64,000 bases of DNA from Mucilaginibacter sp. L3T2-6 (GCF_030519355.1 NZ_JAUMKC010000021.1:1-64000), one strand, 5' to 3'. Positions 1-8,393 are shown, counted from the stretch's first letter. The notes: a model not told the origin generated them from the letters alone. Translations and numbers: made by a program.

Positions 1-75
1 CGCCGTATACGGAACCGTACGTACGGTGGTGTGAGAGAGCGGTGAAACGAATAAAAGTTTCGCCCTCTACTCGAT
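1..75 (+). mobile_element. Group II intron 3' end (domains V and VI)
   Basis: The window opens inside the catalytic domain V of a group II intron. Positions 1-8 pair with 21-28, positions 19-20 form the conserved two-base AC bulge, 9-11 pair with 16-18 and 12-15 are the terminal loop; CGC at 1-3 matches the catalytic triad. Domain VI follows: 33-35 pair with 70-72, 36-39 with 65-68, 41-48 with 57-64, leaving A69 bulged as the lariat branch point, seven bases from a 3' end reading ...GAT at 75. The reverse-transcriptase ORF and domains I-IV lie left of the window. The element ends about 50 bases from the fabI stop codon. The exact 3' boundary is inferred from the branch-point distance and the AY rule. 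Confidence 0.85.
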
Positions 76-124
76 ATAAACCTTTTTTTCGGCTTCAGAC
101 TTTCAGTACTTGATTGAATTGTTG

Positions 125-937
125 CTATTTCTCCATCTGCTCGATCACTTCCTGCGTTACACCCGTGAAGGAGAAACCTCCATCGTGAAAGAGGTTCTGC
201 ATAGTAACCATTTTGGTCAAATCGCTAAACATGCTTACACAATAATCTGCGCATTGGTCAGCGTCAGCATTGCCAAGCGGGCTCATTTTTTCAGCATAAT
301 TGATAAAGCCATCGAAACCCTTTACGCCCGAACCAGCAGTAGTGCGGGTTGGCGATTGTGATATGGTGTTGATGCGCACATGTTTCTTTTTACCGTAGTA
401 ATAGCCGAAACTACGGGCTATACTTTCCAGGTATGCTTTATTGTCGGCCATATCGTTATAGTCAGGAAATACGCGTTGAGCGGCGATATAAGTTAGTGCC
501 AATACCGATCCCCATTCGTTTATAGCATCCATTTTCATTGCGGTAGACAGAACCCTGTGGAGGCTCAGGGCCGATATGTCAAATCCTTTGTGGGTGAAAT
601 CATAATTATTTTCAGGATAGGGGATGCCTTTGCGTACATTCACGCTCATGCCAATAGAGTGCAGTATAAAATCGACACCACCGCCAAAATGCTCCTGTGT
701 TTTGGTAAACAGGTTAACCAGATCATCATTGCTGGTAACATCGGCGCCTATAACGGGGGCTTTACATTCTTCAGCCAGTTTATTTAATTCGCCCATGCGC
801 AAAGCGATGGGGGCATTGCTCAGAACAATTTCAGCGCCTTCCTGTACAGCGCGTTGTGCCACTTTCCAGGCTATAGATTGCTCGTTGAGCGCGCCAAAAA
901 TTATCCCTTTTTTACCTTTTAATAAGTTGTAAGCCAT
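125..937 (-). CDS. fabI: Enoyl-[acyl-carrier-protein] reductase (FabI)
   Basis: This 270-residue protein is the NADH-dependent enoyl-ACP reductase that completes each elongation cycle of type II fatty acid synthesis in the cytoplasm. The N-terminal dinucleotide-binding segment is the FabI variant of the Rossmann motif (around residues 11-21), LHSIGMS lies at 92-98, and the catalytic Tyr160-x6-Lys167 pair characteristic of FabI rather than classical SDR enzymes (Tyr-x3-Lys) is present. Length is normal for the family. It is transcribed alone, divergent from the sigma-factor gene. A -7-like box lies about 26 bases upstream of the start, and a palindrome overlaps the promoter region. Confidence 0.95.
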   Translation of the reverse strand: MAYNLLKGKKGIIFGALNEQSIAWKVAQRAVQEGAEIVLSNAPIALRMGELNKLAEECKAPVIGADVTSNDDLVNLFTKTQEHFGGGVDFILHSIGMSVNVRKGIPYPENNYDFTHKGFDISALSLHRVLSTAMKMDAINEWGSVLALTYIAAQRVFPDYNDMADNKAYLESIARSFGYYYGKKKHVRINTISQSPTRTTAGSGVKGFDGFINYAEKMSPLGNADADQCADYCVSMFSDLTKMVTMQNLFHDGGFSFTGVTQEVIEQMEK

Positions 938-962
938 GTGTTCAGTTTAATTATGATAAGGG

Positions 963-992
963 CAAAGGTATGTATTTATTGTTTACAATAAA
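963..992 (-). promoter_or_regulatory. fabI promoter box and overlapping palindrome
   Basis: On the minus strand TACCTTTG (963-970) matches the Bacteroidota -7 consensus TAnnTTTG. Just upstream, 975-992 is a perfect TTTATTG-TTTA-CAATAAA palindrome (7-4-7, written on the plus strand). A palindrome at this spot would suit a repressor site, but no regulator is identified here. No convincing -33 element at standard spacing was found. Confidence 0.5.
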
Positions 993-1033
993 ATTGACGG
1001 ACGCCGGATGTTTAACCACCGAGTACCAGGAAA

Positions 1034-1099
1034 GGGGCGAACAATGCAAAGAAAATATTTTACTGATTCGCCCCATAGTCCGGATTTTTTATTCCGGAC
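1034..1099. promoter_or_regulatory. Two adjacent inverted repeats upstream of the sigma-factor gene
   Basis: GGGGCGAA (1034-1041) is repeated inverted as TTCGCCCC (1067-1074), and GTCCGGA (1078-1084) as TCCGGAC (1093-1099). They lie in the gap between divergent fabI and the ECF sigma gene. The second hairpin has a T-rich loop. They could be operator, terminator or leader structures; the sequence does not decide. Confidence 0.4.
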
Positions 1100-1177
1100 C
1101 AAAGATTTTATCGATGATCCTGTAGCATTTTAAGCATCCCCGTATCTAACCATCAAAATAAGCGAATTTTACCTTTT

Positions 1178-1648
1178 ATGGTGTTCGAGGAGATTTATAA
1201 ACATTACTGGAACAAAGTTTACCGTATTTGCATGGGCTATGTAAATGATGCCGATTTGGCTAAGGATATGGCCCAGGAAACGTTCATCAACATCTGGAAG
1301 CAATTGCCCAACTTCAGGAATGAATCAGCAGTCGGTACCTGGATTTACCGCATTGCGGCCAATAACTGTCTGCGGCAGATTGAAAGGCTGAGCCGTATGC
1401 CTAAGTCTGATTTCCCTGAACACGTTGAGGATGTTGTGGGGCCCGATAAGGAAGGCCAAACCAAATTCCTTTACAAATGCATTGCTGAATTGCCGGAGAC
1501 GGACCGCATCATCATATCACTGGAACTGGAAGACGTTAAGCAAGCCGAAATTGCCAAAATAACCGGCCTGTCGGAAAGTAATGTTCGTGTTAAGATTTTC
1601 AGAATAAAAGAAAAGCTCACTCAAAAATTTAAAGATTATGAGCACTGA
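1178..1648 (+). CDS. ECF-type RNA polymerase sigma-70 factor
   Basis: This 156-residue protein has the two-domain layout of an extracytoplasmic-function sigma factor. Region 2 spans about residues 5-70, with the core-binding stretch MAQETFINIW at 31-40 and the -10 recognition part after it. Region 4, a helix-turn-helix for -35 recognition, spans about 105-150 (EIAKITGLSESNVRVKIFR). It lacks regions 1 and 3, as ECF factors do. The next gene overlaps its end by 11 bases, so translation is probably coupled. The target regulon cannot be read from this window. Confidence 0.9.
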   Translation: MVFEEIYKHYWNKVYRICMGYVNDADLAKDMAQETFINIWKQLPNFRNESAVGTWIYRIAANNCLRQIERLSRMPKSDFPEHVEDVVGPDKEGQTKFLYKCIAELPETDRIIISLELEDVKQAEIAKITGLSESNVRVKIFRIKEKLTQKFKDYEH

Positions 1649-2234
1649 GATAGATTTTAAATCGCTTTGGGGCCGCGAGAAAGCCAGCGCCCCTGATGTT
1701 AGCGAAATACTTGCCAAAGCCAACCGGCTCAACTATTGCTCGCGAAGGAAGATATGGATGTGCAATATTGTGCTGTCCCTTACAATTATAGTGCTTGCAA
1801 TGATATGGTGGCATCTTCACCCCCGCCTGATCACCACCAAAATTGGTCTTACTTTGATGATCTGCGCTATGGTTATTTTCATTATAACTACTAACCAGTT
1901 ATCTCCTTTACTTGCTAAAGCCGACATGCAAACGGATACGAATACTTTTTTATTGCAGATGATACGTATTAAGCATAAGCAAGAATTCATTAATAAAACC
2001 ATAACAACCATTTACTTTTTAATGCTGTGTGTCGGTCTGGGGCTTTATTTTATAGAATATATAAGTCGTGGGAATTGGGTTTTCCAGTTATGTGTGTATG
2101 GTATTACACTTACGTTTCTGGCTATAAATTGGTTCTACATTAATGCCCGAAGCGTACGAAAACAGCGCAAAGCGATTAACGAAATTATTGTAAAATTGGA
2201 AGAAGTAAACAGGCAAATGGGGAGTGGAACCTAA
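1638..2234 (+). CDS. Membrane protein co-encoded with the sigma factor, possible anti-sigma
   Basis: The 198-residue product starts inside the last codons of the sigma-factor gene (ATG at 1638, sigma stop at 1646-1648). It has a short soluble N-terminus of about 40 residues, then four hydrophobic segments at roughly 40-60, 68-86, 118-138 and 146-166, and a charged C-terminal tail. No zinc-binding anti-sigma motif (HxxxCxxC) is visible. Overlap with an ECF gene plus a cytoplasmic N-terminus on a membrane anchor suggests an anti-sigma role by position only; the family was not recognised. Confidence 0.6.
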   Translation: MSTEIDFKSLWGREKASAPDVSEILAKANRLNYCSRRKIWMCNIVLSLTIIVLAMIWWHLHPRLITTKIGLTLMICAMVIFIITTNQLSPLLAKADMQTDTNTFLLQMIRIKHKQEFINKTITTIYFLMLCVGLGLYFIEYISRGNWVFQLCVYGITLTFLAINWFYINARSVRKQRKAINEIIVKLEEVNRQMGSGT

Positions 2235-2253
2235 ATAAAAGGTTTTCAATCTG

Positions 2254-3906
2254 TTAACCCAACAATTCCCTGGCGTTTTGCAGCGCACTTTCACCCGGGT
2301 TATCACCGCTTAACATTTTGGCGATTTCTAAAACACGTTCATCTTTTGTTAACTGCCGTATGCGGGTGTAGGTGGTGGCGCTTTCGTTATCCTTGTAAAC
2401 AAAATAATGGCTTCGGCCTTTTGTGGCGATTTGTGGCAGGTGGGTTATGGTGATCACCTGTAAATTGTCCGCCAGCTTTTCCATTATCTGACCAACTTTA
2501 TTGGCTACCTCGCCAGATACACCTGTGTCAATTTCATCAAAAATTATGGTAGGTAGGGCCGTATTTTGAGCAATAAGTGATTTGATACTCAGCATCAGCC
2601 GCGATAGCTCCCCGCCAGACGCTACTTTGCTCATCTCGGCCAACGCATGACCTTTATTGGCGGTAAACAAGAATTTTACCAGGTCAATTCCGTCCGGCCC
2701 TAAACCATTAGACGAAGTTAATTCAATCTTTAAATTGGAATTTCCCATTCCCATTTCGGCAAGGATTTCTGAAACCTGCTTTTCGATGGATGGGATGGCT
2801 TTTATCCTATTAGCGGATAACCCGGCAGCTAATTTCCCGAGGTCCTTTTTATCAACCTCAAGTTGTTTTGATAGTTTTTCTATGGCCTCATCGCCGAATA
2901 CGGCCTGTTGTATTTTATCAGACAAGTCGCTTTGCAAGGCTAAGAGTTCGGCATTGGTGCTTACGCGATGTTTCTTTTGCAGCAGGTAGATCAGGCTTAA
3001 ACGGGTGTTGACTTCTTCTGCCCGCGCTTCATCGGTTTGGGTACGCTGTTCTATATTTTCTATTTCGGCAGCGATATCTTTTAGTTCGATCACAGCGCTG
3101 TTTAAACGCTGATGCAGCTCGGCAATTTGCGGGTTGAATTTTTCGAGCGAAGATAATTGATGACCGGCCTCGCGTAATTGTATGATGGCCGATGTTTCGC
3201 CGTCTTCCATCAGGTAAAAGGCGCCAAGCAAGTTACGCTTTATTTCGCCGGCATTGTTTAATGAATAAAGCTCCTGTTCCAAAAGTTCCTGCTCATCCGC
3301 AGATAGTGCTGCTTTTTCCAACTCGTCAAACTGGAACTGGTAATAATCCAGATCGGCTTTGGCCTTATCACTCTGTTCAATTAATTGTTGCAACATTGCC
3401 GCCGACTTTTTATAAGCGCGAAATTTTGAGCGATAATCATTCAGCAAGTCATCATGTTTTGCCACGGCATCCACTACGAGTAATTGAAATTCCGGGTCGT
3501 TAATTTCAAGCGTGGCATATTGTGAGTGGATATCTATCAGCCGTTCACCCAATGCCTTTAACGAATTAAGGTTTACAGGCGTATCATTCACAAAGGCTCT
3601 CGACTTACCATCAGCAGATATTTCGCGGCGAAGCACGGTTTCAGCCTCGTAATCCAGGTCATTATCCTCAAAAAACTGCTTTAAATGAAATGCGCCAATG
3701 GTGAAGGTGCCTTCGATTACACATTTTTTCTGTTGATTGAAAAAATAACGGCTCTCGGCCCGCTGCCCGAGGATCAGCGACAGGGCGCCTAAAATGATAG
3801 ACTTTCCTGCACCCGTTTCGCCGGTGAGTATATTTAAACCGCTATTGAAGCTGATCTCCAGATTATCAATTAACGCGTAATTACTGATACTAAGCTTTTG
3901 AAGCAT
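2254..3906 (-). CDS. recN: DNA repair protein RecN
   Basis: RecN is an SMC-like ATPase acting early in double-strand-break repair. The 550-residue protein has the Walker A motif GETGAGKS at 29-36, a long coiled-coil middle (about 150-360), the ABC signature in SGGELSRLML and Walker B with D-loop in IIFDEIDTGVSG in the C-terminal third. Length is normal. It converges with the sigma/membrane-protein pair with a 19-base gap. In many Bacteroidota recN sits beside porD and coaBC; here the bla-type genes separate them. Upstream lie a repeat block and the terminator of the preceding protease gene. Confidence 0.95.
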   Translation of the reverse strand: MLQKLSISNYALIDNLEISFNSGLNILTGETGAGKSIILGALSLILGQRAESRYFFNQQKKCVIEGTFTIGAFHLKQFFEDNDLDYEAETVLRREISADGKSRAFVNDTPVNLNSLKALGERLIDIHSQYATLEINDPEFQLLVVDAVAKHDDLLNDYRSKFRAYKKSAAMLQQLIEQSDKAKADLDYYQFQFDELEKAALSADEQELLEQELYSLNNAGEIKRNLLGAFYLMEDGETSAIIQLREAGHQLSSLEKFNPQIAELHQRLNSAVIELKDIAAEIENIEQRTQTDEARAEEVNTRLSLIYLLQKKHRVSTNAELLALQSDLSDKIQQAVFGDEAIEKLSKQLEVDKKDLGKLAAGLSANRIKAIPSIEKQVSEILAEMGMGNSNLKIELTSSNGLGPDGIDLVKFLFTANKGHALAEMSKVASGGELSRLMLSIKSLIAQNTALPTIIFDEIDTGVSGEVANKVGQIMEKLADNLQVITITHLPQIATKGRSHYFVYKDNESATTYTRIRQLTKDERVLEIAKMLSGDNPGESALQNARELLG

Positions 3907-3952
3907 AAAAGAGCCTGCTGTTTTAAAAGCCCCTAAATTACTGATTAGTTAA

Positions 3953-4035
3953 TAAAGTTGATGGGGCGATAGGTTGATTTAAATCAGCTTAACCCTACCA
4001 ACTTAATCCAACTTAGTCAACCTGATCAACTTAAG
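3953..4035. repeat. Imperfect GTTGATTAAGTTGA-type repeat block
   Basis: The recN upstream gap holds several variants of a word near AAGTTGATTAAGTTGA in both orientations (for example AACTTAGTCAACCTGATCAA at 4011-4030). Related words occur upstream of sdhA (about 51660-51740) and near 17431-17455. No coding potential was seen. Confidence 0.5.
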
Positions 4036-4040
4036 GTAAT

Positions 4041-4074
4041 AAAAAAAAGTCCCCTGCATTTTACCGCAAGGGAC
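4041..4074 (-). terminator. Rho-independent terminator after the first M56 protease gene
   Basis: On the minus strand GTCCCTTGC (4066-4074) pairs with GCAGGGGAC (4049-4057) with one wobble, followed by eight T residues (plus-strand A run 4041-4048). It lies 45 bases downstream of the stop codon at 4120, so it ends the blaI-protease-protease transcript before recN. Confidence 0.85.
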
Positions 4075-4119
4075 GCATAAACTTAACTCAAATTTGATGC
4101 TTATTGGCTAGAGGACTAG

Positions 4120-6141
4120 TTATTTTTGGTCTTCTGATTTTTCAGCCTTTTCAGCCTTTTCAGCTTTCTCCGGTTTATCCTCATCATTATCAAACTCGCG
4201 CCAGTTGTAATGCCTTGGGTGCGCTTTTTTATATTCTGCTAACCGCCTTTTAAAATCAGGTGTCTGCATATAGGCATGCATTTTTGCAGAGGCTTCATGT
4301 AACGCAGTTTTTTCCTTCTCTATTTCGGGATTATGACTAAGGCTGCGCATTTTTTCGCTTAAGGCATGCATTTCCGCTTTTTGTTGATCGGCTTGCGGAT
4401 TATGATAAGCTTTTCTTAAGCTATCACCAAGGCTGCGCAGCAACTCGCGTTGCTTTTCATGCTCCGGCGAACGGAAGTGTTCTCTCATTTTTGCGCCGGT
4501 AGCTTTTATTTCTGATTGAGCCTGGTGTATGTCGCCGGGAATATTTTTTTGCAATTCAGCCTCGTAAGCACGGTATTTTTCATCATCTTTATCAGAATAA
4601 GGGCGGTCATGCGGAACACCATATTTGTTTTCTAAAGCCTCATTCATCTTCCTGAACTCAGGGCTATTATAATATACATCCAGTTTTTTGCCCAGCGTTT
4701 CCATTTTCTGCTGCATTTCCCTGGTTTCGGAGGTCTCGCCCCAGTTTTTCTCAAAGTCCTGGCTGGCTTTTTCCATTTTGGCCTGCAGCTCTTTCAATTC
4801 AGGCTTGTCATAAAAGGCCTGCATTTCTTTGCCTTTTGCTTCCAGTTCTTCCTGTACTTTTTTAAACTCACCGCTTTCATAGTACTTGCTGATGGCGTTT
4901 CCATGTTTTTCAACCTCTTTACTCAGCCTGTCCAATTCAGGATCATGGAAATTCCAGTCATCGTCCCGGTCGTCTGAATAAGCGTAGATGTTATCGCCGC
5001 TTTTTTCTTTCATCTTTGTTTTGACGGTCGATTTAATAGCGGCCTTTTTTACTTTGGAGGCCTTTTTGCCGGTATCAGCCAGTATATGGTCGATTATCGG
5101 GGTAATTGATTTTACCGAGATCCTGCCTTCCGCCACTTCCGGCTTCAGGAGGGCCATGGCGCCTGCTGTCACAGTTAATATCAGCGTGGCCAGTAAAGTA
5201 GGGCGCAGGCTGGGCATTTGCTTTTTAGTTTTCATGATTCGTTCAATTCTGTTTAATAATTGGTACTTTTTGCCTGTGGCGGCCAGCGCTAGCTTCCAGT
5301 CGTTTTGGCGTGTTTGCTCCAGCTTAAATAAAGCCTTTGCGTATATGATAGGCTCTGCGGTTGCCTTTACAACAAGGTCGTCGCAGCAGTTCTCACGTTC
5401 TTCGTTTATAATTTTATTGATCAGTTGGGCGCAGGGGTTAAAGAACAGCAGGATTGCGATAACCTGCTGCGCCATGTTCACCAGGTAATCGTTTCGCTTG
5501 ATGTGCGCCAATTCATGAAGCAATATGGCTTCAATTTCTTCCTGAGACAAGAAGGTGGCCAGGTTGAACGGCAATAAAATAACCGGCTTCAGATAGCCCA
5601 TCATACAGGGAACATCGACCAGGTTGCTCATGCCGGCTTTTACCATCTTGCCAATATTCAACGCCTGGCTGAATCTATCCACAGTCTGTTGTATGGCGCC
5701 GTCAATAACCAGGCTGCTTTTAATGGTGTTTATTTTATTGCGCGATACCACCAGCCGGCAGGTATTGAAAATCAGCCCGGCTATGTACAACGCCGCTATA
5801 TATGGCAAGTAGGCTTCGATGTTATAATAATATCTTAGAGTTTGGCCGTTAAGCTTTGCGATACCTTCGGGTAACTCTGCTAACACAGGCATGACCGATA
5901 GCTTCGACGGCGTTACAGCCAGCCAATTGTAGATATTTATTTCGTTCATCAATGTATAGCCGAACCACCCGGTTATCGCCAATAAACTGCCAACCGCCAG
6001 CAGGTACTTTTTCGAGGCCGATAATTGTCCGCTGAACATCAACACCAGCTTTAATAAAAAATATATTACCAGGCCCTGCCACAATGAGTGGATAATGGTG
6101 ATGCCTAAAACCTGACTGATGTTATATAACAGATTCTGCAT
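4120..6141 (-). CDS. BlaR1/MecR1-like M56 family metalloprotease with helical C-terminal region
   Basis: The 673-residue protein begins with the M56 membrane protease module: hydrophobic segments near 12-36, 46-66, 108-130, 222-240 and 315-333, the zinc motif HELAH at 209-213 (LLHELAHIKRNDYL) and ERENCCDD near 248-255. In BlaR1 this module cleaves the BlaI repressor after a signal. The usual penicillin-binding sensor domain is absent. Residues 400-650 form a charged, probably helical region of loosely repeated units of about 35 residues containing PEF/PEL-type motifs, ending in repeated EKA. A paralogue lies 28 bases upstream and a BlaI-like gene beyond it, so the three probably form one operon. 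The signal sensed is unknown. Confidence 0.85.
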   Translation of the reverse strand: MQNLLYNISQVLGITIIHSLWQGLVIYFLLKLVLMFSGQLSASKKYLLAVGSLLAITGWFGYTLMNEINIYNWLAVTPSKLSVMPVLAELPEGIAKLNGQTLRYYYNIEAYLPYIAALYIAGLIFNTCRLVVSRNKINTIKSSLVIDGAIQQTVDRFSQALNIGKMVKAGMSNLVDVPCMMGYLKPVILLPFNLATFLSQEEIEAILLHELAHIKRNDYLVNMAQQVIAILLFFNPCAQLINKIINEERENCCDDLVVKATAEPIIYAKALFKLEQTRQNDWKLALAATGKKYQLLNRIERIMKTKKQMPSLRPTLLATLILTVTAGAMALLKPEVAEGRISVKSITPIIDHILADTGKKASKVKKAAIKSTVKTKMKEKSGDNIYAYSDDRDDDWNFHDPELDRLSKEVEKHGNAISKYYESGEFKKVQEELEAKGKEMQAFYDKPELKELQAKMEKASQDFEKNWGETSETREMQQKMETLGKKLDVYYNSPEFRKMNEALENKYGVPHDRPYSDKDDEKYRAYEAELQKNIPGDIHQAQSEIKATGAKMREHFRSPEHEKQRELLRSLGDSLRKAYHNPQADQQKAEMHALSEKMRSLSHNPEIEKEKTALHEASAKMHAYMQTPDFKRRLAEYKKAHPRHYNWREFDNDEDKPEKAEKAEKAEKSEDQK

Positions 6142-6169
6142 AGCAATTTAAGCTTTCTATCGATTCCGG

Positions 6170-7924
6170 CTAATTATTTTGGTCCACTGTATCTTTTTCG
6201 GGAACATACATTTTAGTTCCCCCTACAGTATCTCTCAACTTCCATCGCTTGTGGTAATACTTGCCACCTTTCCGGTATTCTTTCATCTTTTCCTTCCACT
6301 CAGGGCTGTTGAACTGTTTGCCTATATCCTCCATTTGCTTTTTCCACTCAGGGCTGTTGAACTGTTTGCCCATATCTTCCATCTGCTTTTTCCACTCGGG
6401 GCTGTTGAACTGTTTGCCCATGTCCTCCATTTGCTTTTTCCACTCAGGGCTGCTGAACTGTTTGCCCATGTCCTCCATTTGCTTTTTCCATTCGGGGCTG
6501 TTGAAGTGCTTTTGCATGCCTTCCATTTGCTTTTTCCACTCGGGGCTGTTGAACTGTTTGCCCATGTCTTCCATATGCTTCTTCCATTCGGGGCTATTAA
6601 ACTGTTTTTGCATAGCCATCATTTGGTTTTTCCATGCCTGGCTGTTAAACTGCTTCCGGATGTTTTCCATCTGCTGTTTCCATTGTGGGCTTCGGAAAAA
6701 TCTCTTTGCCGAGTCTGAAAGATATTCGTCGTCCCAATAATTTTCAGTAAGGTCCTGGTCTTTTTCTGATTTCAGTTTCTCAGCTTTCAGTTTTTGACTT
6801 TTAGTTTTGCTGATGGCTTTGCCCTTGTGTTTTCTTTTTGTGGTGTCCTGGCTGTAGCTATAAGTGGAATCGGTATTGCTGATCAACGCGGCTACACTGT
6901 TTGCCGTGTGCTTAATGTTAGCCAAAGCTGTTTTGGGGTTAAACCATGCGATACAGCTTAACGAGCCTGTTAATAAAAACAGGGCTACTATAAAGTGGCG
7001 TACACTGCCAATATGCTTTTTAGTTTTCATGATTCTTTCAATTCGGTTTAATAAGTGGAACTTTTTACCGGTTGCGGCAAGGGCGAGCTGGAAGTTGCTT
7101 CTGCGGGCCTCTTCAAGCTTTATCAAAGCCTGGGCGTATACAAGTGGCTCGCCGGTCTCTTCAACTACCAGGTCATCGCAGCCGTTCTCGCGCTCCTGAT
7201 TTATAATCCTGTTAATTAATTGGGTAAAAGGGTTAAAGAACAACAATACCGTTATAACCTGCTGCAGCAAATTCATCAGATAGTCGTTGCGCTTTATATG
7301 TGAAAGCTCGTGTAATATGATTGCTTCAACTTCTTCGGCCGACAGGTTGGTACATATCGATACCGGTAATAATATCAGCGGTTTAAAGTATCCGATCATG
7401 CAAGGTACATCAATCAGCTCGCTAAATTTTACGCCGATTTGCCTGCCGATGTTTAATTTCCTGGCAGCAGTGTTTATGTATTGTTGTAATTGCACTGCAG
7501 GCAGGCCGGTAGATTTAACCTGGCGAAGCTTACCCCATTCCATTACCAGGCGGGCAATGTTTATGGTAAAGCCGGTGAAGTAAACAGCGCAGATATAAGG
7601 TAAATAAACCTGTAGTTTGGCATACCAAATGGTTTGATAGTGTGTGGTGGCAGGCAACGCCAGGTATGGAAGCAACGACGGGTGCTGGTGCGGCTTTAAG
7701 GTTACCCAGCTGTAATCCTTTATCTCGGCAAATAAAGTGTAGATAAAACACGCAGTAATGGCTAACGATGCTGCAACTGCCCAATTGTATTTTTTAACCG
7801 CAGTAAGCGATGAACTGGCAGCAAATACTATTCTTAGTGCAATGTAAACCAGCAATCCCTGCCATAGCGAGTGGATGATGGTGATGCCTAAAATCTGGCT
7901 GATGTTATATAGTAGGGTTTCCAT
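6170..7924 (-). CDS. BlaR1/MecR1-like M56 family metalloprotease with 16-residue tandem repeats
   Basis: This 584-residue paralogue of the next gene downstream shares the N-terminal M56 module: a nearly identical first 25 residues, several membrane segments, HELSH at 205-209 and an ERENGCDD motif. The region after the last membrane helix has no beta-lactam sensor domain. Instead residues about 394-553 are ten copies of a 16-residue unit near FNSPEWKKQMEDMGKQ, with alternating charge suggesting amphipathic helices. A 31-residue tail follows. It is the middle gene of a likely operon blaI-this gene-paralogue. Cleavage of the neighbouring BlaI-like repressor is the expected role by family and position; the stimulus is unknown. 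Confidence 0.85.
   Translation of the reverse strand: METLLYNISQILGITIIHSLWQGLLVYIALRIVFAASSSLTAVKKYNWAVAASLAITACFIYTLFAEIKDYSWVTLKPHQHPSLLPYLALPATTHYQTIWYAKLQVYLPYICAVYFTGFTINIARLVMEWGKLRQVKSTGLPAVQLQQYINTAARKLNIGRQIGVKFSELIDVPCMIGYFKPLILLPVSICTNLSAEEVEAIILHELSHIKRNDYLMNLLQQVITVLLFFNPFTQLINRIINQERENGCDDLVVEETGEPLVYAQALIKLEEARRSNFQLALAATGKKFHLLNRIERIMKTKKHIGSVRHFIVALFLLTGSLSCIAWFNPKTALANIKHTANSVAALISNTDSTYSYSQDTTKRKHKGKAISKTKSQKLKAEKLKSEKDQDLTENYWDDEYLSDSAKRFFRSPQWKQQMENIRKQFNSQAWKNQMMAMQKQFNSPEWKKHMEDMGKQFNSPEWKKQMEGMQKHFNSPEWKKQMEDMGKQFSSPEWKKQMEDMGKQFNSPEWKKQMEDMGKQFNSPEWKKQMEDIGKQFNSPEWKEKMKEYRKGGKYYHKRWKLRDTVGGTKMYVPEKDTVDQNN
6266..6745 (-). repeat. Ten tandem 48-bp repeats inside the second M56 protease gene
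   Basis: Ten in-frame copies of a 48-base unit encode FNSPEWKKQMEDMGKQ and variants. The central copies are nearly identical, while the first two and the last are diverged, as expected for recent expansion by slippage or unequal recombination. Copy-number change would keep the frame. Confidence 0.95.
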
Positions 7925-8021
7925 GTTGGTATTTTTAGTCCGAAAGCCGGAAAGACTGTTCTATATTTTATAATGAATTTTTCTCCGATATCAACCTAAT
8001 CTCTGATTAACTGGCCTCTAA

Positions 8022-8393
8022 TCACTTCCCCTCAAATTGTTTCAAATAATCCTTAATAGCATCTATCTCATCCTTTGAGGCGCGGTGATGGCCTAAAGCT
8101 TGTATCACCAGATCAGAAGTCGATCCTTTAAACACCGTCGATATTATTTTATCGATTGCGGTTTGCTGTGCCTGTTCGCGTGTTACCAGCGCTTTGTACA
8201 AGTGGGTTTTTGAAGTCGTATCACGCTCAACCATTCCTTTGTCGTGCATTATTTGCATCAGCTTTAAGGTAGTGGTGTAGCCGGCGTCTTTATTTTTAGA
8301 CAATTCCTCATGCACGTCGCGCACGGTACACTGGCCGTTTTTCCAAATCACCTGTAAAATTTCAAGCTCGCTTTCTGTTGGTTTAATTTCCAT
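8022..8393 (-). CDS. BlaI/MecI/CopY family transcriptional repressor
   Basis: The 123-residue product starts MEIKPTESELEILQVIW, the usual beginning of BlaI-family winged-helix repressors; a longer frame reaching 8462 has 23 extra residues unlike the family and runs across the promoter and operator, so ATG at 8393 is chosen. The N-terminal winged helix spans about 5-75, with recognition helix in GYTTTLKLMQIMHDKG, and the C-terminus is the dimerisation helix. It lies about 100 bases upstream of the two M56 protease genes, the classical repressor-protease pairing. No beta-lactamase gene is nearby, so the regulated stimulus may not be a beta-lactam. Confidence 0.92.
   Translation of the reverse strand: MEIKPTESELEILQVIWKNGQCTVRDVHEELSKNKDAGYTTTLKLMQIMHDKGMVERDTTSKTHLYKALVTREQAQQTAIDKIISTVFKGSTSDLVIQALGHHRASKDEIDAIKDYLKQFEGK

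Noticed and set aside
6179-6740. Two long plus-strand frames with repeated residues
   Set aside because: They are antisense translations of the 48-bp repeats in the M56 protease gene; the repeat period keeps several frames open.
6266-6745. CRISPR-like array
   Set aside because: The 48-bp units are contiguous with no spacers and encode a continuous protein repeat.
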